A stretch of 64,000 nt of DNA from Leptobrachium leishanense (GCA_009667805.1 CM019069.1:54936422-55000421); one strand, 5' to 3'. Shown: positions 34,864 through 49,760, counted from the stretch's first letter. Notes: generated by a model from the letters alone, not told the origin. Numbers and translations: made by a program.

Positions 34864-37800
34864 CTGAATTTAACAAAGAAAAAAGTAAATGTACTTAATA
34901 AACATTTGGAACATACACTAGTCAATTGCTGGAAAGAACTTAACAGCGCCAAAACAAGTCTGACCAAATCAGTGGAAACAGAAAAAGCAGGGGCTAAAAG
35001 AAAAAAAAGGACCCTCGTCACAATTTCTTTGCTCTCCCATCCCTTTACCCTTCAATCAATATCCAAGATTTATTTTAGTATTAATTATACCCCAATCTGT
35101 TTACTCTACAATGATCTTGCATTCATATTCACCATAATAGGCACTATTTTGCTCATCAAAACCCTTTATACAACCACCACCATGGTCCATCGTCATTTAT
35201 CCCCTTCACTACTGAGATCGATTTAACTAGGTACTACAAAGGCACCATCAGGTACCGATAGTGTTATCTTGATCTGCAGCTCTGAAGGATAAAAGCAAAT
35301 TAATTTTGTTTGCTTTTGGGCTGCAGAAGGTGCCCCCAAAGTTTTAGCCCTGTGGGCATAAAGTTCAAGGTGCTAAAAATCAGCTGAAGAATGTCCTGAC
35401 ATATCAGGCTTTCGGCAGCCAATGCAGGGAACCACGAGCTGCAGCTCAAACTGCTGTAACTCCATTTGGCCAGCAGATGGCACCATCTGCCTGCCAACTT
35501 TGAAAGATTCCCAAATATTTCTTACTGTACAATTAATTAAAAAAGATTTTTCATAAAACACCACTGGTTTCTCACAAAGGTTTTTTGGAACATCACTTGG
35601 TAGTAAAGGGGTTAACCAGTCCATATCAGCATTGTTCTCGCAAAAAAACAAAAAAAAATGAATGCCCCAGTAAACTAACAGCAATTCACCTCTTATGAAG
35701 TAAAATACAGAGAATATACCCCATACAATTTATACCACGTTGAACAACGATGTAATGATATAGCGCCTTCCAGGAGGCAGAATATCAAATCAGAATATTC
35801 CTCAAACCCCCCCCCCCAACAAAACAATCTAAATATATATTTACTATTCTAGAAAACCCCATCAAAGAGTTTAAGCATAAACAAGAAATATGTTGTTTTC
35901 AGAGCACAGGGAGATGAAAAAAATGCTATATTCCCTTATGAGTGTCATCATAACTCTTTCAGATACATTTAGGTCCTGAAAGAAGTGAACCTGTTACGTC
36001 CCAAGCAATTTTAGCTTCATAGATAAAGATTGCAATCCTACATACTGTATACATCGTGCTAGTCAAATTGCTAGAAAATGCACAGGTTTTAAGTAACTCC
36101 ATCTCTGCAATGACCTGCTCCCACATTCCGGCAATTAAATCATGGGCACAATTGAACGAGCTGGTATCTATGCCAATTAAGCCATCTGAGGGGCATTTCT
36201 CCTGTAGGTCAGTAAGTCTGAGACTGCCGGCAATGTAGCCAGCATGTTAGCACCCCATGGGAAGTTGGCCCAGGTAGTGGAGGTGTACAGCACGCTACTC
36301 GTATGTATATGGTGGATGGACTATGAGCAGAAAAAACTAGAATGTTTACAGTCCTACAGTGCTAGAGGCATCCTGCAGATACACTATAAAACACATATTG
36401 ACACTATAAAATGAATATTAGAGGACACTAAATTTTACAAAGAACATCCTAGTGGTTGCAAAATGCAGACGTTTGAAACCGTACATTACTGCAGTATAAT
36501 ATCATTAAAACGACGCAAGACGTCCATTAGTGCGCTAAGGTTATAAATCAAATTAATCTGAAATCAGCAAGATCTCCTAAATACAGAAGTTCATGCTGCT
36601 TTGTCATCTGCTCGCCAAACAATACAAGTAAAAGGCACAGAAGATCTACGAATTAGGCTGTGAAAGCACTTTTTAAAATTACTAGTGCTGTTAAAGCCAA
36701 TATCTGTATGCCAAGGAAAAAAAATAAGCGCCATTTTTAGAATGCACTGATCAAAGTGCAGCATCAGCATTTTTGGCCTCTTTGCTTTTAAACGCTACGA
36801 TATCTTCCTAGTATCTGAGATTTTGACAAATGTAGCCATTGTTTAGTATGTGAACTGCTTGTTAAAAATGAAGTATTATAAATCTGAAGATGCACTACTA
36901 GGGGAAATATGGTTAACCCTAATAGCAGCATCTCAAACTCTGCACCCAAGATACTGCTGAACTACAGCTCGTAAGATACTTTGGCCTTCTATTGCTTTAA
37001 GAAATTCTGGTTATTGTAGGACATCAATGTCTAGGAGGCTGGAGTTATTATTATTATTCTTTATTTATAAAGCGCCAGCATATTCCGCAGCGCTGTACAA
37101 TAGGCACAGTATAGACAGGGTTACAATACATTGAACAACATTTGACAAACAGTACAGGAGGAGATGAGGGCCCTATTCCCGTAGGAACTCACAATCTGGG
37201 AGGGTTGGGGTTGGAAACAGGAGGTGAGGAAATTCTGGTTATTGTAGGACATTAAAGTCTAGGAGGCTGGAGTTTGAGAAGCATGCGCTTCAAGAGTACA
37301 TCGCTCTATAACAGGATCGTTATCAAGCATGAAATTGCCTGATGCAGATCTTGGCAAGAACTACATAAACCTCATCACCCCCCTTTTTTTTGGTACACTC
37401 TGCAACGGTTATTCCACCACCATTCTCTAGTCACATTGTGCAGCACTAGCGAGTCAGTCCTATATTAGGATTGTTATGCTATATAAAAACATTCACACAA
37501 TATGCTATATACACAAACACACACCTGAATCATCGCTAGATGAACTGGAACTTGAGGAACTGCTGTCTGAGCCTGAAGACGACGACTCCGAATCAGATGA
37601 GGAATCACCGGCTGATGAATCCGAAGAGCCGACGTTCTGCTTCTGGGTCATGATTATCTTGGGTGCATTTTTTAAATGTTCACGTAATTCATCTCTATGC
37701 AAGAAAGTCACCTTTTAGTTATGGAAAAACAATGTACGTGCAGAGTCAGGATTTCAGAATGAATTTAGGTTCTTACGTTAATCCCCCAAGGCCAATAGAT

Positions 37801-40800
37801 GTGAAAAAGTTGATTGCAAATCGAGTATTTTTTGGGTTGTCCATTGGCAGTAGTCCTTCAAAGAACGGCTGAAGTGTTCTGAAAGAGAGAACAGCGGTTA
37901 TTAAAGTCTATATTAAATTATAAAGAATGTGGCTTTGGGAAAAAAATATTCTAGCTATGAGTGAAATACAGCACATAACTGCTTTATTGAACACTCCGTC
38001 TTGCACAAAGTTTAAGGTTTCCCCTTTTTTGGGAGGAGAGACACAAGTTGAACTCTGAATTCACCTATATCCACAAGACAAGTACAATCTGAAATATTTA
38101 GCATTTCTTCCAACATTCCAAATTATGAAATTGTATTGAAAAATGCAGAAAAGATATAGTGAACCTTTAAAAATAAATTCAAATACAAAAAATATAAAGC
38201 AAAAAGTGATCACTTAGTAGTGTGCTTACCAACATTGTCACAGAGATATGGGTTTCTGGGTTAGATGTAGCACTCAATAGTAATTGTGAAATCTCGTGTT
38301 ATACATCTATATTCCAAATGAAAATCACTTGCAATCCAAAAGTGCATCACTAGATGAAACTATAAGCGACGAACTTGCCACCGAATTGCGAATTTCACCG
38401 TACGTTGCAATTTCGTTGCAGATAGGCTAATGTCAGACAAACGCAGTCTAAGCGCACTCTGCGTGCACGCATAACACCACATGGTCCGTTTTTCTTGACG
38501 GACGTAGAAAAAAAAAATGGAATTATGGGAAACAAAATTAATATGAAAAAAGATAAAAATTGGTACATGATATGAAAAGCTATTTTGTGCGTCAAGGTGC
38601 TGGACGTCACAAATGCGCTCCGACTTCACACACAGAACACTATGCGGACGTGGCGCACTCTGCGTGTCAGTCCTAGCGGTTTTACATTCTTGCCTAAATT
38701 GCATCCGTTTGCCACGTGCGTGCTGCGTCTGCACTTCGGTGCACATGTACTTCGTGTGTGGGTCTCCATTGATCATGACTCTATGCTACGACGGACTTTA
38801 AACTGTGCAGCAACACGGACGTTAATCCGGTGTTTGTCTGACGCCAGCCTTAGTCTATTCAGAGAGCTGTCAATCCACCAAATACTGGCAAATTGACAGC
38901 GAAATAAGGCGCAATTCGCGCAGATTGCAGATTTTCGGCGGCAGCAACGTTGTCTCAGAGGAGTAAGGCTGGGTTCACACCACAGCGTAGCGCAGCGCAG
39001 CGTCGCGCAATGCGCGCGTTTTTTTTACGCGCGTTCGCGCATACAAAAAAACGCGCGAGAGGACTTCTTTTTGCGTCGGCCGTTTCTCAGCGCGTTCCTG
39101 CGCGCTGAGAAATGGCCAGGTGGGATATGCCCACATAGGGAATCATGGGATTTCACGGTTTGAGCGTTTTACAGCGCGCAGGAGCGCGCTGTAAACCCAG
39201 CCTAAATGGTTAATCTATTCAGAGAATGCCGAACTGCACCAAAGTGTCTGTGAAATGCCCTGATTTTCGGTGGTTCAGTTCGACAGCTTTAAACAGGCAA
39301 ATCCCATAGGATTCAATGTTAAAAAAATATTATCGTTTTTAATATTCACTTTATTCAATTTTTTCATTTTCAGCAAAGCTTTTGTATATTTTTTTTTAAA
39401 CGCTAAGGGCTCTATTACATTCTCTGCGCAATTGCGCTCGCGCAGTGCAATTTGTTTTGCGCACAAAAAACGTGCGAAAATTAACGTGGTATTACGATCC
39501 GAGCGCATTTTTTCGTCAAGATTTTTGTGCGCAAATCCGACACGCAAATCCGTGCGCAAATGAACGTTGTGTACAGGAATCGGTGGGCAGACTGTTTTGT
39601 CACGAGATTTGTCAAAGGATTCAGCCAACAGCAATCACCCATTTCCAATAAAATATTTACAAACTAAAAAAAAGGAAAAATAAAAATTAACCACCAGTCA
39701 AAAAAAAAAAAAAAAAATTAACAATGACACAATTTATAAATTTTAATGTTTGGGTATGTGTAGAATGTGTAACTGTACTGTGCTGTATTTTTTTTTTCGT
39801 GCTGGTGTATTTAGTTTCGCCCAGAACGTTCACATTTACAGTTACCACCTGCTTTCAAAGACTTTACGAAAATGCGCGCAAACTTTCATTGCACGAAGAT
39901 TGTAATAACATCCGCGTACCAGCGCACGAACGCATTTGCGCTGACAATGTTAAGTATAGAATGCGTGCAGGAAAATTCGTTTGCGCAGGGTTAATCACGG
40001 TAGACGATTACGCGCATCGTTTGCGCGAACGTCGTAATACGACCTTCTGCGCAAATGGTTTTGCACGCGCGCAAAACAAATGCGAAGAATGTAATAGCGC
40101 CCTAAATTTTTGATTCCAAATATTATTTTTTTTTTTTAAAGAGTTTTTATTTTATTCTGTAATAAACTATTTATTTTTTATAGGACCATTATTATTATTT
40201 CCACACCGTTTCATGCATTTTTATTGCTTTAAACCCCTTCTAAAGAATAGCAGAGTTACGTTTTATTTTTCCTTTCTGCAGTTCGGCGGCGGTCAAAGTC
40301 CGGCTCCACGTTTGCGCACACCAGGGACCCTGCGGGGAATTCGCATGGTATGCGAACTGGAATTGCCGAAACGCACCGAACGAGAAAGCAACGAAATCTC
40401 AGTGCTTTCTGAATAACCCCATATGTTTTCTCCATTAATCTGCGGTATATATTTTTACTTCATAGTAAATATCTTTATTATTTTGTAGCAGAGTAGCTGG
40501 CATCGATATTAGTATGAGGAATATCAAATGCTATTGCAGAAAATACAATCTCTCAGTCTACAGCAGTGTATCTCAAATCTTTCCTCAAGTACCTCCAACA
40601 GGCCAGATTTTAAGGATTATCTTGGGGAAATGTAGACTGAATCCTGCAATCACTGAGCAGCAAATCATGTCACCTGTGCTGGGCTTCAGATAACTTGAAA
40701 AGCTGGCCTTTTAGGGGTACGTGAGGACCAGGTTTGGGAAACCTTGATCTACAGCATATATACTTACAAATCCTTGAGCCGAGCATTTAGTTTTGGCAGT

Positions 40801-42567
40801 CCCATATATTCACAGAGTTCCTGGAAGAATATTTTTACAAATATTCTACTAGAAGAGGTTGTTGTTTCTTCACTTAAATGTATGCATTCTAATACCTAGG
40901 AGAAAAAAACACAACTATAAAACTGAATGGAATATAATCTGATAGAGCTATATGGTTTCATGCAAGAATGAACAAAAAACTGCTTATGTTAAACCTCATG
41001 GAAATTGTGGCATTTGCCTTTTATCTGCCCAATAAAATAAATAAAAAATTAAAAGATGCTTTGGGTTCATTACTAAAACCGAGATCAAAAGATATATTCT
41101 ATATCAGCATCGCACAAGTGAGCTGCCACATTAGGCCCCGTTCACACTGTGTGACATGAAAATCGCAAGTTTTTCCACGCGATTTTCATATTCGCAACAC
41201 TGAGCGATATCGCCGTTATGCGCGATATTGCAAAACACCACCAATGCAATTCGCAAAATTGCAAGTCGCGAAAAAAGGGTCATGTACCAGCAACAGCGAC
41301 GAGCTACATGTGACATTGAGCAACACTATGTGAACAGCCCCATTGAAAAGCATTGGAGAAGCTACATAGAGCCATATCGTGTGGAAATATGCGCAATATT
41401 GCAGGAGAAACCAGGTCATAAATCGCACAGTGTGAACAGGGCCTTAATGTGGATTTTGACGGGTTTTTTCGGTTGGAATATCTGTTTATTGCCTACAGGT
41501 TCATGCAACATCTCAAAAAGATACTCACACTCCATGGAATGGAATCTGTGTATAAGAGGTGGGCAAACATTTTTGCAACATTTCGCAATTTGTTGGTCTC
41601 CAGGCGGTGGATAGTGTCATACTGTTCTTTGAAAATTCCTTCGAAAGCTTCCATGTATTCCTTTTTCAAGAGACAGAATCGCTGCATAACAAAAAAAAAG
41701 GAGACCAAATTACGCAGGTGCAAATAGTTTAACAAGAATAAAATATAACATTAAAATCTACCATGATAGACACAAACGGCCCAAGAAGGCGATTTTGCAG
41801 TTATGGAATTCAAACGAATATAGGTACTGAGGACAGGAATGTAAGTAGTTTGACGGCCTCAGAAAGAAGCAGAAATCCTGTGATTTGAGATGGCTATTTT
41901 AGAGGAAAAAATCATAACATTGAGAGCAAGGCTATAATTTCCAAATTCTGAAAATAAATCTGTGCAGCTGTCAACTGAAAATTAAAAGGGGTGGGGGAGG
42001 GGGAGGCAAGAAACACAAAAAGGATCATCATCTTACCCCTGCTAGCAAGCCGAAGAACTTCTCATATGTTCTCTGCTGAGCACAGCAATCAAGGATCATA
42101 TTGCAAAGTTCTTTCTGTGTAAAAATAAAAATTCAATATTCAGTAAGCAGATTTTTTTTTATCTCACAGCTGCAGCACAATAAGCAACAGCAAAAAGTGC
42201 AGATAGGCATTTCCCAGTTTGTCTTTGTTGCTAATGAATACAATAAAATATGATTACACAGGAGGGTTGAGCAAGAAAATAGTATATATATATATATATA
42301 TTGATGACAACGCAGTGCAGGCCATGGATCAGAACATTATAGGCCCTATTCCACTCTTGCAGTTAGAAGATATCAGCTAGAGCAGATAAACAGAGTGTCC
42401 AGCCGATAACCTGTGAGCAAAAATACATGAGGGTCCTGAGAATGAGCAACATCAAAAGGTTTGTGAGGGTTTTTGATATCCCAATTTGCTACGCGGCTCA
42501 GTCAAAGCACCACCCTTACTGTAAATTAAACATCTCCTATACCTTGAAAAGAATAAACATTCTTTTA

Positions 42568-42598
<31 letters not shown>

Positions 42599-44556
42599 TA
42601 ATATATATATATATATATTATATTATATTACAAAATACCGGCGGCACTCTGGGTCTTTTCCCAAAAATAGCAAAACTTTAAAAGGTCAACGTTTCAGCCT
42701 GCTCATCGCGAGCCTTCTTCAGGACAAAATATATATATTTATATATTTTGTCCTGAAGAAGGCTCGCGATGAGCGGGCTGAAACGTTGACCTTGTTCAAT
42801 GTAAAAACGTAAAATATATATATTTTACGTTTTTAACATTGAATCCTGTTTAAACATGTCGAAGTGAAACACTGGAAATCAAGGCATTTCACTGTGAATA
42901 GAAGACAATAGTCTATGGGACAATTTTGGTGCCACTGCATCGTATTTTGCTGTCAATTCGCCAGTATTTGGTAAATTGACAGCTTAGTGAATAGATGAAT
43001 TGGCCCGAAATGGCACCGACCGGTGAAATTCACGATCGGGTGCAATCCGGGGCCAATTTAGAGGTTAGTGAATAACCTATTAAATGATCTGTGAAAACAG
43101 GACAAAGTGCAAAAGTATATGCTGGTGCAACAAAAGTAATAACACTATTACAAAAAAAATAGTGCTTTTGAGACAATGTTGCCTACATATTTGCACTTTA
43201 ATTATATTAAAAAGGTCAGGATTAAAAAGCGCACTGCCAAGTACTGCAAGATCTTTCCAATGTGTCTCTAGGATCTTGTACAGTGCTTATTTTGAGTTCA
43301 AATTCCTTTAAAGGATTTTCTATCTGAATGTGTTTTCCTGAAACAATATATTTAAAATATTTGCTGTTTTAGGGTGTGTAAAGGAGCTGCAAAAATCAAT
43401 GAAATTCACAGGCTGGGCACAAGCTATAGTAAATATTGACTAATGTAATTATGATCTTTCATCCCAGGACATACTTGAAAACGAGAGAAATCTCAATGTA
43501 AAGTGAATTCGCCGGCCCGTGAGCTCGTTGGAGAGCTGAAATTTTGGGCAGCATGGTTGTTTATAAAAAAATTCTTCACATCATGTAACAAGAGCCATAT
43601 TAGCGAGCACCTTCAGTGCGTCCATAAAGATATCAAATATTGTAATTACAGGTTTATTTTACACCTGCAGCATCATGTAAGCGCAGAATTTTATACCTCT
43701 CCACTATTTGTAAAGCACGATGCATTGCACTGTCAGCATCATCAGAATGATAAATTAGGCTCACACTCACAGAATATTCTGCATTTTACCACTATTTTTT
43801 TTATTATGTCTGAACACAATCATTAATTCATGCTCGAATTAAAGGAGCGCGAACCAATATTTACCACATTTTAGTTCCTACATATGGAGTTGAAACATCG
43901 ACTCAATTATTGCCACTTGCGCCTATACTCTATAATGGAAATATTGGCTTTAGTGATTCAATGCAGTCATTCAGGTATGCTGATAGAAGGAAATAGAACA
44001 GGTGATGACAGAGGTTGATAAATGGCTCTTTGGCCGGGAAAAGAAAAACGCACACTGAAAAAATCAAATGTTTTAAATGAGAATTTATATATAGCTAATA
44101 TATGTATTCTAGAATCTATATGATGCTGACTATTGTAGGTGCAAATGTACATTAATTATGACATCAAATCATTGCCAATATAGTAATAATTAACATAAGT
44201 GAAATAAACAGGACAAACATATATAAATACATAAAAATACCAATGGCAACCTGCATAAGGCCACGATATATACAATATGGATGCCTGGGTGCAAAAGTCC
44301 AGAAAGTCGTACAAAAATGGTCAAAGAGGGACGCACTCCAGGACTTAAGTATACATGTAAAATATGATGCTTTATTGGAAAAACCTTTTAACACTTAAAA
44401 CACTTTTTAAAGGTTTTTCCAATAAAGCATCATTTTTTACCTGTATACTTAAGTCCTGGAGTGCGTCCCTCTTTGACTATACATATACACACACATATCC
44501 AGCGTAGTAGAGGCTGTACACGTGTTTAAAACAACAAATTTTATATATATATATTT

Positions 44557-44596
<40 letters not shown>

Positions 44597-45345
44597 GCAT
44601 TCAGTTATTATTTGGCATCGGCTGCTTTTTCAGGGTTTTTACCCACCCACCCTTTATGGCTAGGGTCAGACTAACGCATTTTTCGCGTTGTCCGTGAAAA
44701 AGTGCGTTCGAACGAATGGACGTACTTTTTTACGGAATACGAGATAGCGGTCATACGATGCGCATTTTCGTCGTGATTTTGTACGGATCATCAATAAAAC
44801 ACTTTTTGCGTCTGGACGTTATGTTGGCCGGACATTAGCAGCGTCTGACGTCTCCTAATCACACACACACGCCGCTAGCGGACGCAGCGCACTCTGTACG
44901 TCAGTACTAGCGGTATCACGTTCGAAAAAATGCATTCGTTTGCCACTTGCGTTGCGCAGCCGCACTTTTGTGCGGCCATTCTTCGTATGCTGCCCATCAT
45001 TGGACGTCATTTGCTGCTAGCGCGGCCGTGATTTAGTGCTGCTAAACGCACGTTGATACTGTGTTAGTCTGACCCTAGCCTATGAAAACAGGTTAATTTC
45101 TTGGTTATGGTCAAATGAAATCAAATAAATAGAAAACATATTGGCCACTACTCGACCATATACTTAAAATTAGTTTTTGGAGTAAACGAGCCAAAAAATA
45201 AAATTTGAACCCCTGGTTTGTAATTTAACCATTTTCAGATATAAAAATATAAAACAGAAAAAATTAAACAGTAAACACTATTACAGAAAATTAAGTATCA
45301 CACAAAGAATGTAGTGTGTGCATATATACATACTGTACATACATG

Positions 45346-45383
<38 letters not shown>

Positions 45384-48300
45384 ATCGGGGTTATTCAGAG
45401 AAAAGTGAAACTCAGGAGAAGAGAACAATCTAGACCAAATAGCTGATTTGGAAAGTGAGCCAAGGCTAGGGTCAGACTAACGCATTGTTCGCGTTGTCCG
45501 TGAAAAAAAGTGGGTTCGAACGAATGGACGCATTTTTTCACGGAATACGCGATAGCTTTCATATGATGCGCATTTATGTCCGTGATTTTGTACGGATCAT
45601 CAATAAAACCCTTTTTGCATCTGGACGTTATGTTGGCTGGACATTAGCAGCGCCTGACGTCTCCTAATCACGCACACATGCCGCTAGCGGACGCAGCGCA
45701 CTCTGTACGTCAGTACTAGCGGTATCACGTTCTCGAAAAAAAATGCGTTCGTTTGCCACTTGCGTTGCGCAGCCACACTTTTGTGCGGCCGTTCTTCGTA
45801 TGCTGCCCGGCATTGGACGTCATTTGCTGCTACTACGGCCGTTATTTAATGCTGCTAAACGCACGTTGATACTGCGTTAGTCTGACCCTAGCCTAAAATG
45901 GGAGAATTTTTCTGGTTTGGCTATTTTGACTTAGAATTTTTTACTTCTCCAGTCATTCTCCTGGTTTTCACCGCTCTCTGAATAACCCTGTATATTTATA
46001 ATCCATTCACAGCTGCCTTTAAGAATTGTTGGACTTGGCAAGGAGGGAATAAACTCATGGTGCTGCAAACACATTTGTACATCTCTACACTATATAAGCT
46101 AGGTCTTGCCATTACATAAGCAGCAAAGTTCTCTGCTTCTGTCAATGTTTCACCCCCCCCATCTGTGTGATTGAAGATAAATTAGGATGCAGTACAGTAG
46201 TGAAAATAATAAAAAATTGTATCAGGCTTTCCTGTATCAAGTAAGAAAAAAATACCTTTTTTAAATAACGTACAGTACAGCGAGGCCTCATCCGATTTGC
46301 AGTAAAATCTGTTGGCCCAGACTACTGGGAGTTAAGGTTGAGCAGCTGGCAAGGCAGCACTTTGACTTCCCCGGTGAAATTGAACATGGCTCTAACCCAG
46401 CACAATCTACACTTGGAAGCCATTTAACACCATGCCAGGATTGCCAGTTTCTGAAAATACCTTGCCAAGTGCGAGAAAGCAGAGCCTCCAAACTGTAACA
46501 TTAGCGTTTTTAACGATCCTAAGCGATACAGTCCTTGGAACACTACGGATTTGCATTGCTAAACAAGCGTACATCCGGCGAGCGATCTGTGGAATAAGAG
46601 CACTCTAAAGTGACATTTCTCCCAAACCCTCTGATATTCATGATGGACAAAAGGTAATATTTTTATAAAAATGTGTCACATTCCATAAACCTTTCATTCT
46701 ACACAATAACACCCCATAAAAAGGTAAGAACTGAATTTGGTTAAAAGCAAGAAAAGCATTAAAGTGCACATAAGTGAATCAGAGACTGAGAAAACTACAA
46801 TTTTATACATTTTAGTAAGACTTATGTTCAAGGTTATCTGCTGAATTTTTGGAAGACTGTTAGTTATTTTATTTCTCTACCCTTTAGGAGAAGTTGTTGC
46901 ATCTCTCGGAAAAGCAAGATATTTTTTTTTTTTTGGAGAAAGTATTTTACCAGGATACATTGAGATTTCGCTCGTTTTCAAGTATGTCCTGGCTGGCGAG
47001 TATGTACAGTTAGGTGTCTTGCCCAGGACACTTACTGGAAAGGTGCTCTGGCCGGGATTCAAAACTGTGTCTCCACAGTTATAGAGCAGCGATGTTACCT
47101 CTACTCCACCCAGCCGGTATTCATGCTGGATTAAAAATGGATGCTGCTCTGCAAACACAGGCTTATGAAAGAAGGGCATCGGGGCGGAGACATGTTACAC
47201 AGTTAAGAGGGATATTTAAGATCAACAAAGAGAATAGCATCAGCCCTTGAAAATCTATTGTGTGACAATTCAACTGGTGTAGGAATAGGCAAAATATAAG
47301 ACAGAGGACATAGGATAATATTTAAAAGGGACACGACCGCTGCAACGGATTCAAATTTTGTCAACACGTCTGTAGAAAATTCATACATTTTAACAAAGTT
47401 CTTCAGTAGGGTGAAAATTGTCAAATTCTTAATGTGTACATTTAAATTTCAAATATACAACGTGCTGGCTTCATAGCATCGGAGGGAGGAAGGAAGAGGA
47501 GAAAGAGGAATATATATACATGCAATATTAAACACACTTATTATAGTGTGGAGGCTTTTTGTCTCACTTTTAGTCCTTCACCACAATCCTTATAGACACT
47601 TACCTATGGTCCAAGCATCCACTGCAACTGGTCGTGCCTAGCTCCTAGCTGATGAAGGTTCAACAAACCTGAAACAGCGCTGTCCTAGGAGTGACTTTGA
47701 CCAGTTGCATAACCTTTTCTCTGCTACAAAGCCACAGTGTGGCATAGCATTGATTTTAGGGTTCTGTGTAATAACAGATCCAGGAGGCATAAAAGTGAGA
47801 CCGAGGTCATTTGCATATTCTACCCAGAGTTCCTTCCTGCATATGGGGAATGTGGCACAGGAGCTCTGGGATGCAATTCATCGAAGTGATGTGCAGGTGG
47901 CTTCTGCAATATTAAACACACTTATTATAGTGTGGAGGCTTTTTATCTCACTTTTAGTCCTTCACCACAACCCTTGTAGAAATATATATATATATATATA
48001 TTTATATACATGTTACGGTTAACCCTTTCACTGCTGAGGCATTTCACCGCTGTGTGCTGAGCTCATTTTTACCGCTTTCGCTCATCATGTTTAAACGCTA
48101 TTTGAAGCCACATTTTAATAAATGACCCAGACATATTATATATTGTTCTTTCTGGCAGACTCCGCCGATTCATAATATATCATTTTTATATGTATACATC
48201 ATGTCCTGCCTGTATATTATGACAAAGAAATGCAATAAAAATTAAATTTTTAATCCTCTGCAGTGTGTAAAATGTTTTTTTTTTCACATTTTATCACATG

Positions 48301-49722
48301 AGCGTTTGCGGTTATGTTTTCTATGGTGTGCGCTTGTACAAAAATTTGAAATGGGGACTTGTTACATTTTGTGGGGGGGGGGGAATTACGTGATTTTTAG
48401 CAAACGCACCTCATAGAAAAAAATCATTAGTGCAGCATCATTGTTCACATTATAATTGAAATGTGAACAATATTGCTGCATTAATAAAAACACAAAAAAA
48501 GGTTTTTTATTTTTTTTTAAATTAATTTATTATTTGTATTATTTTTTTAAATATTTTTTGTTACTTTTCTACCTAGTCATGTTGGGTATCATTCGAAAGG
48601 CCAAGCTCAGGCCTTTCAAATGCCACCCTCCATGACCCCCTAGCTGCCATGGTTCTGGAGATATCAGGGTTCATAAGAACCCCCCCATCTCCACCACCCA
48701 GGCAGCCAGGGGTTCCCCGGCTATCTGACGTCATCACGCTATGCGGGATGACGTCGGGCAGCGAGGGGGGACCCACCATCCAAGATGGCGGCCCCCACCG
48801 GAGCTAGGCCGCACTTCGGCGCCGCAAGGCGCTGAAGTGCGACCCGGCGCTTGAGGGGTTAAAGCCAGGCACCGCTTAAAAGGGGAGACTCTCCCCTTTC
48901 AAGCGGTGCCTGGCTTTTGGCGCTGCTCTTTCCTGATCGGGAGGGAGAGGGATCCGAACGATCCCTCCCCTCCCTTCCAGGCTATCTCCCGGCATTGCCG
49001 GGGGGGGGCGGTCGCCTGGAAATGACGCCATTTACATGGGGAGGAGCTTGACTTCAGCGTCTGAGGACGCTGAAGTCAGAACGCCGCGGGACCCCGGACA
49101 GAGAGGTGAGCATCTCCGCCGGGGGTCCCGCACAGCTGATGACGTGTGGGGCACGTCCTCAGCATGTAACGTGCATAAATGAGGACGTGTCCCACACGTC
49201 ATCAGCAGTGAAGGGGTTAAAGCCCGAAGTGCGGTTAATCTTACAATTACCCAGGTAATCCTGACATTACCCAAAACCGCTGGGTAAAGCAGGAAAAAAG
49301 AAAAATTCGGACTTTACCCGGGTAATCTTAGGACTAACCAACCGCCCTTGGGCAACAGTCTGGAAGAGCTGAAAAATTCACACTTTACCCAAATGATCTG
49401 CAGACTATCCAACCCGTGTGGTTAAAACCAAACTTTGTTATCGTTCAGATAAAAGTCGCAATTTTCTACTACAGTTTGTTAATAACGATTCTCCTTTGGA
49501 TTTTATGGTCTATGTTACATGCCGTGAATCTTCCTGCTGTTACTTTGAGGCAGGGCGGACCTCATCTAAATGGGAAAAAAGTAACTTAAAAAAATCATCC
49601 TCAAAATGGGCACATTTAAATAATTTTTTTATGTTAGAATAACAATCTACATTAAAACTCCCATTTTAACCCTATATTTTAGTGTTAACTATGTATCCCA
49701 TATTTAAAAAAAATATTATTTA

Positions 49723-49760
<38 letters not shown>

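Noticed and set aside
37505..37718. Plus-strand acidic ORF
   Set aside because: Antisense of the serine-rich CWC22 exon.
38360..40113. Several ORFs above 100 codons in CpG-rich DNA
   Set aside because: They fall in PIF/Harbinger-like MITEs whose inverted arms create mirrored open frames.
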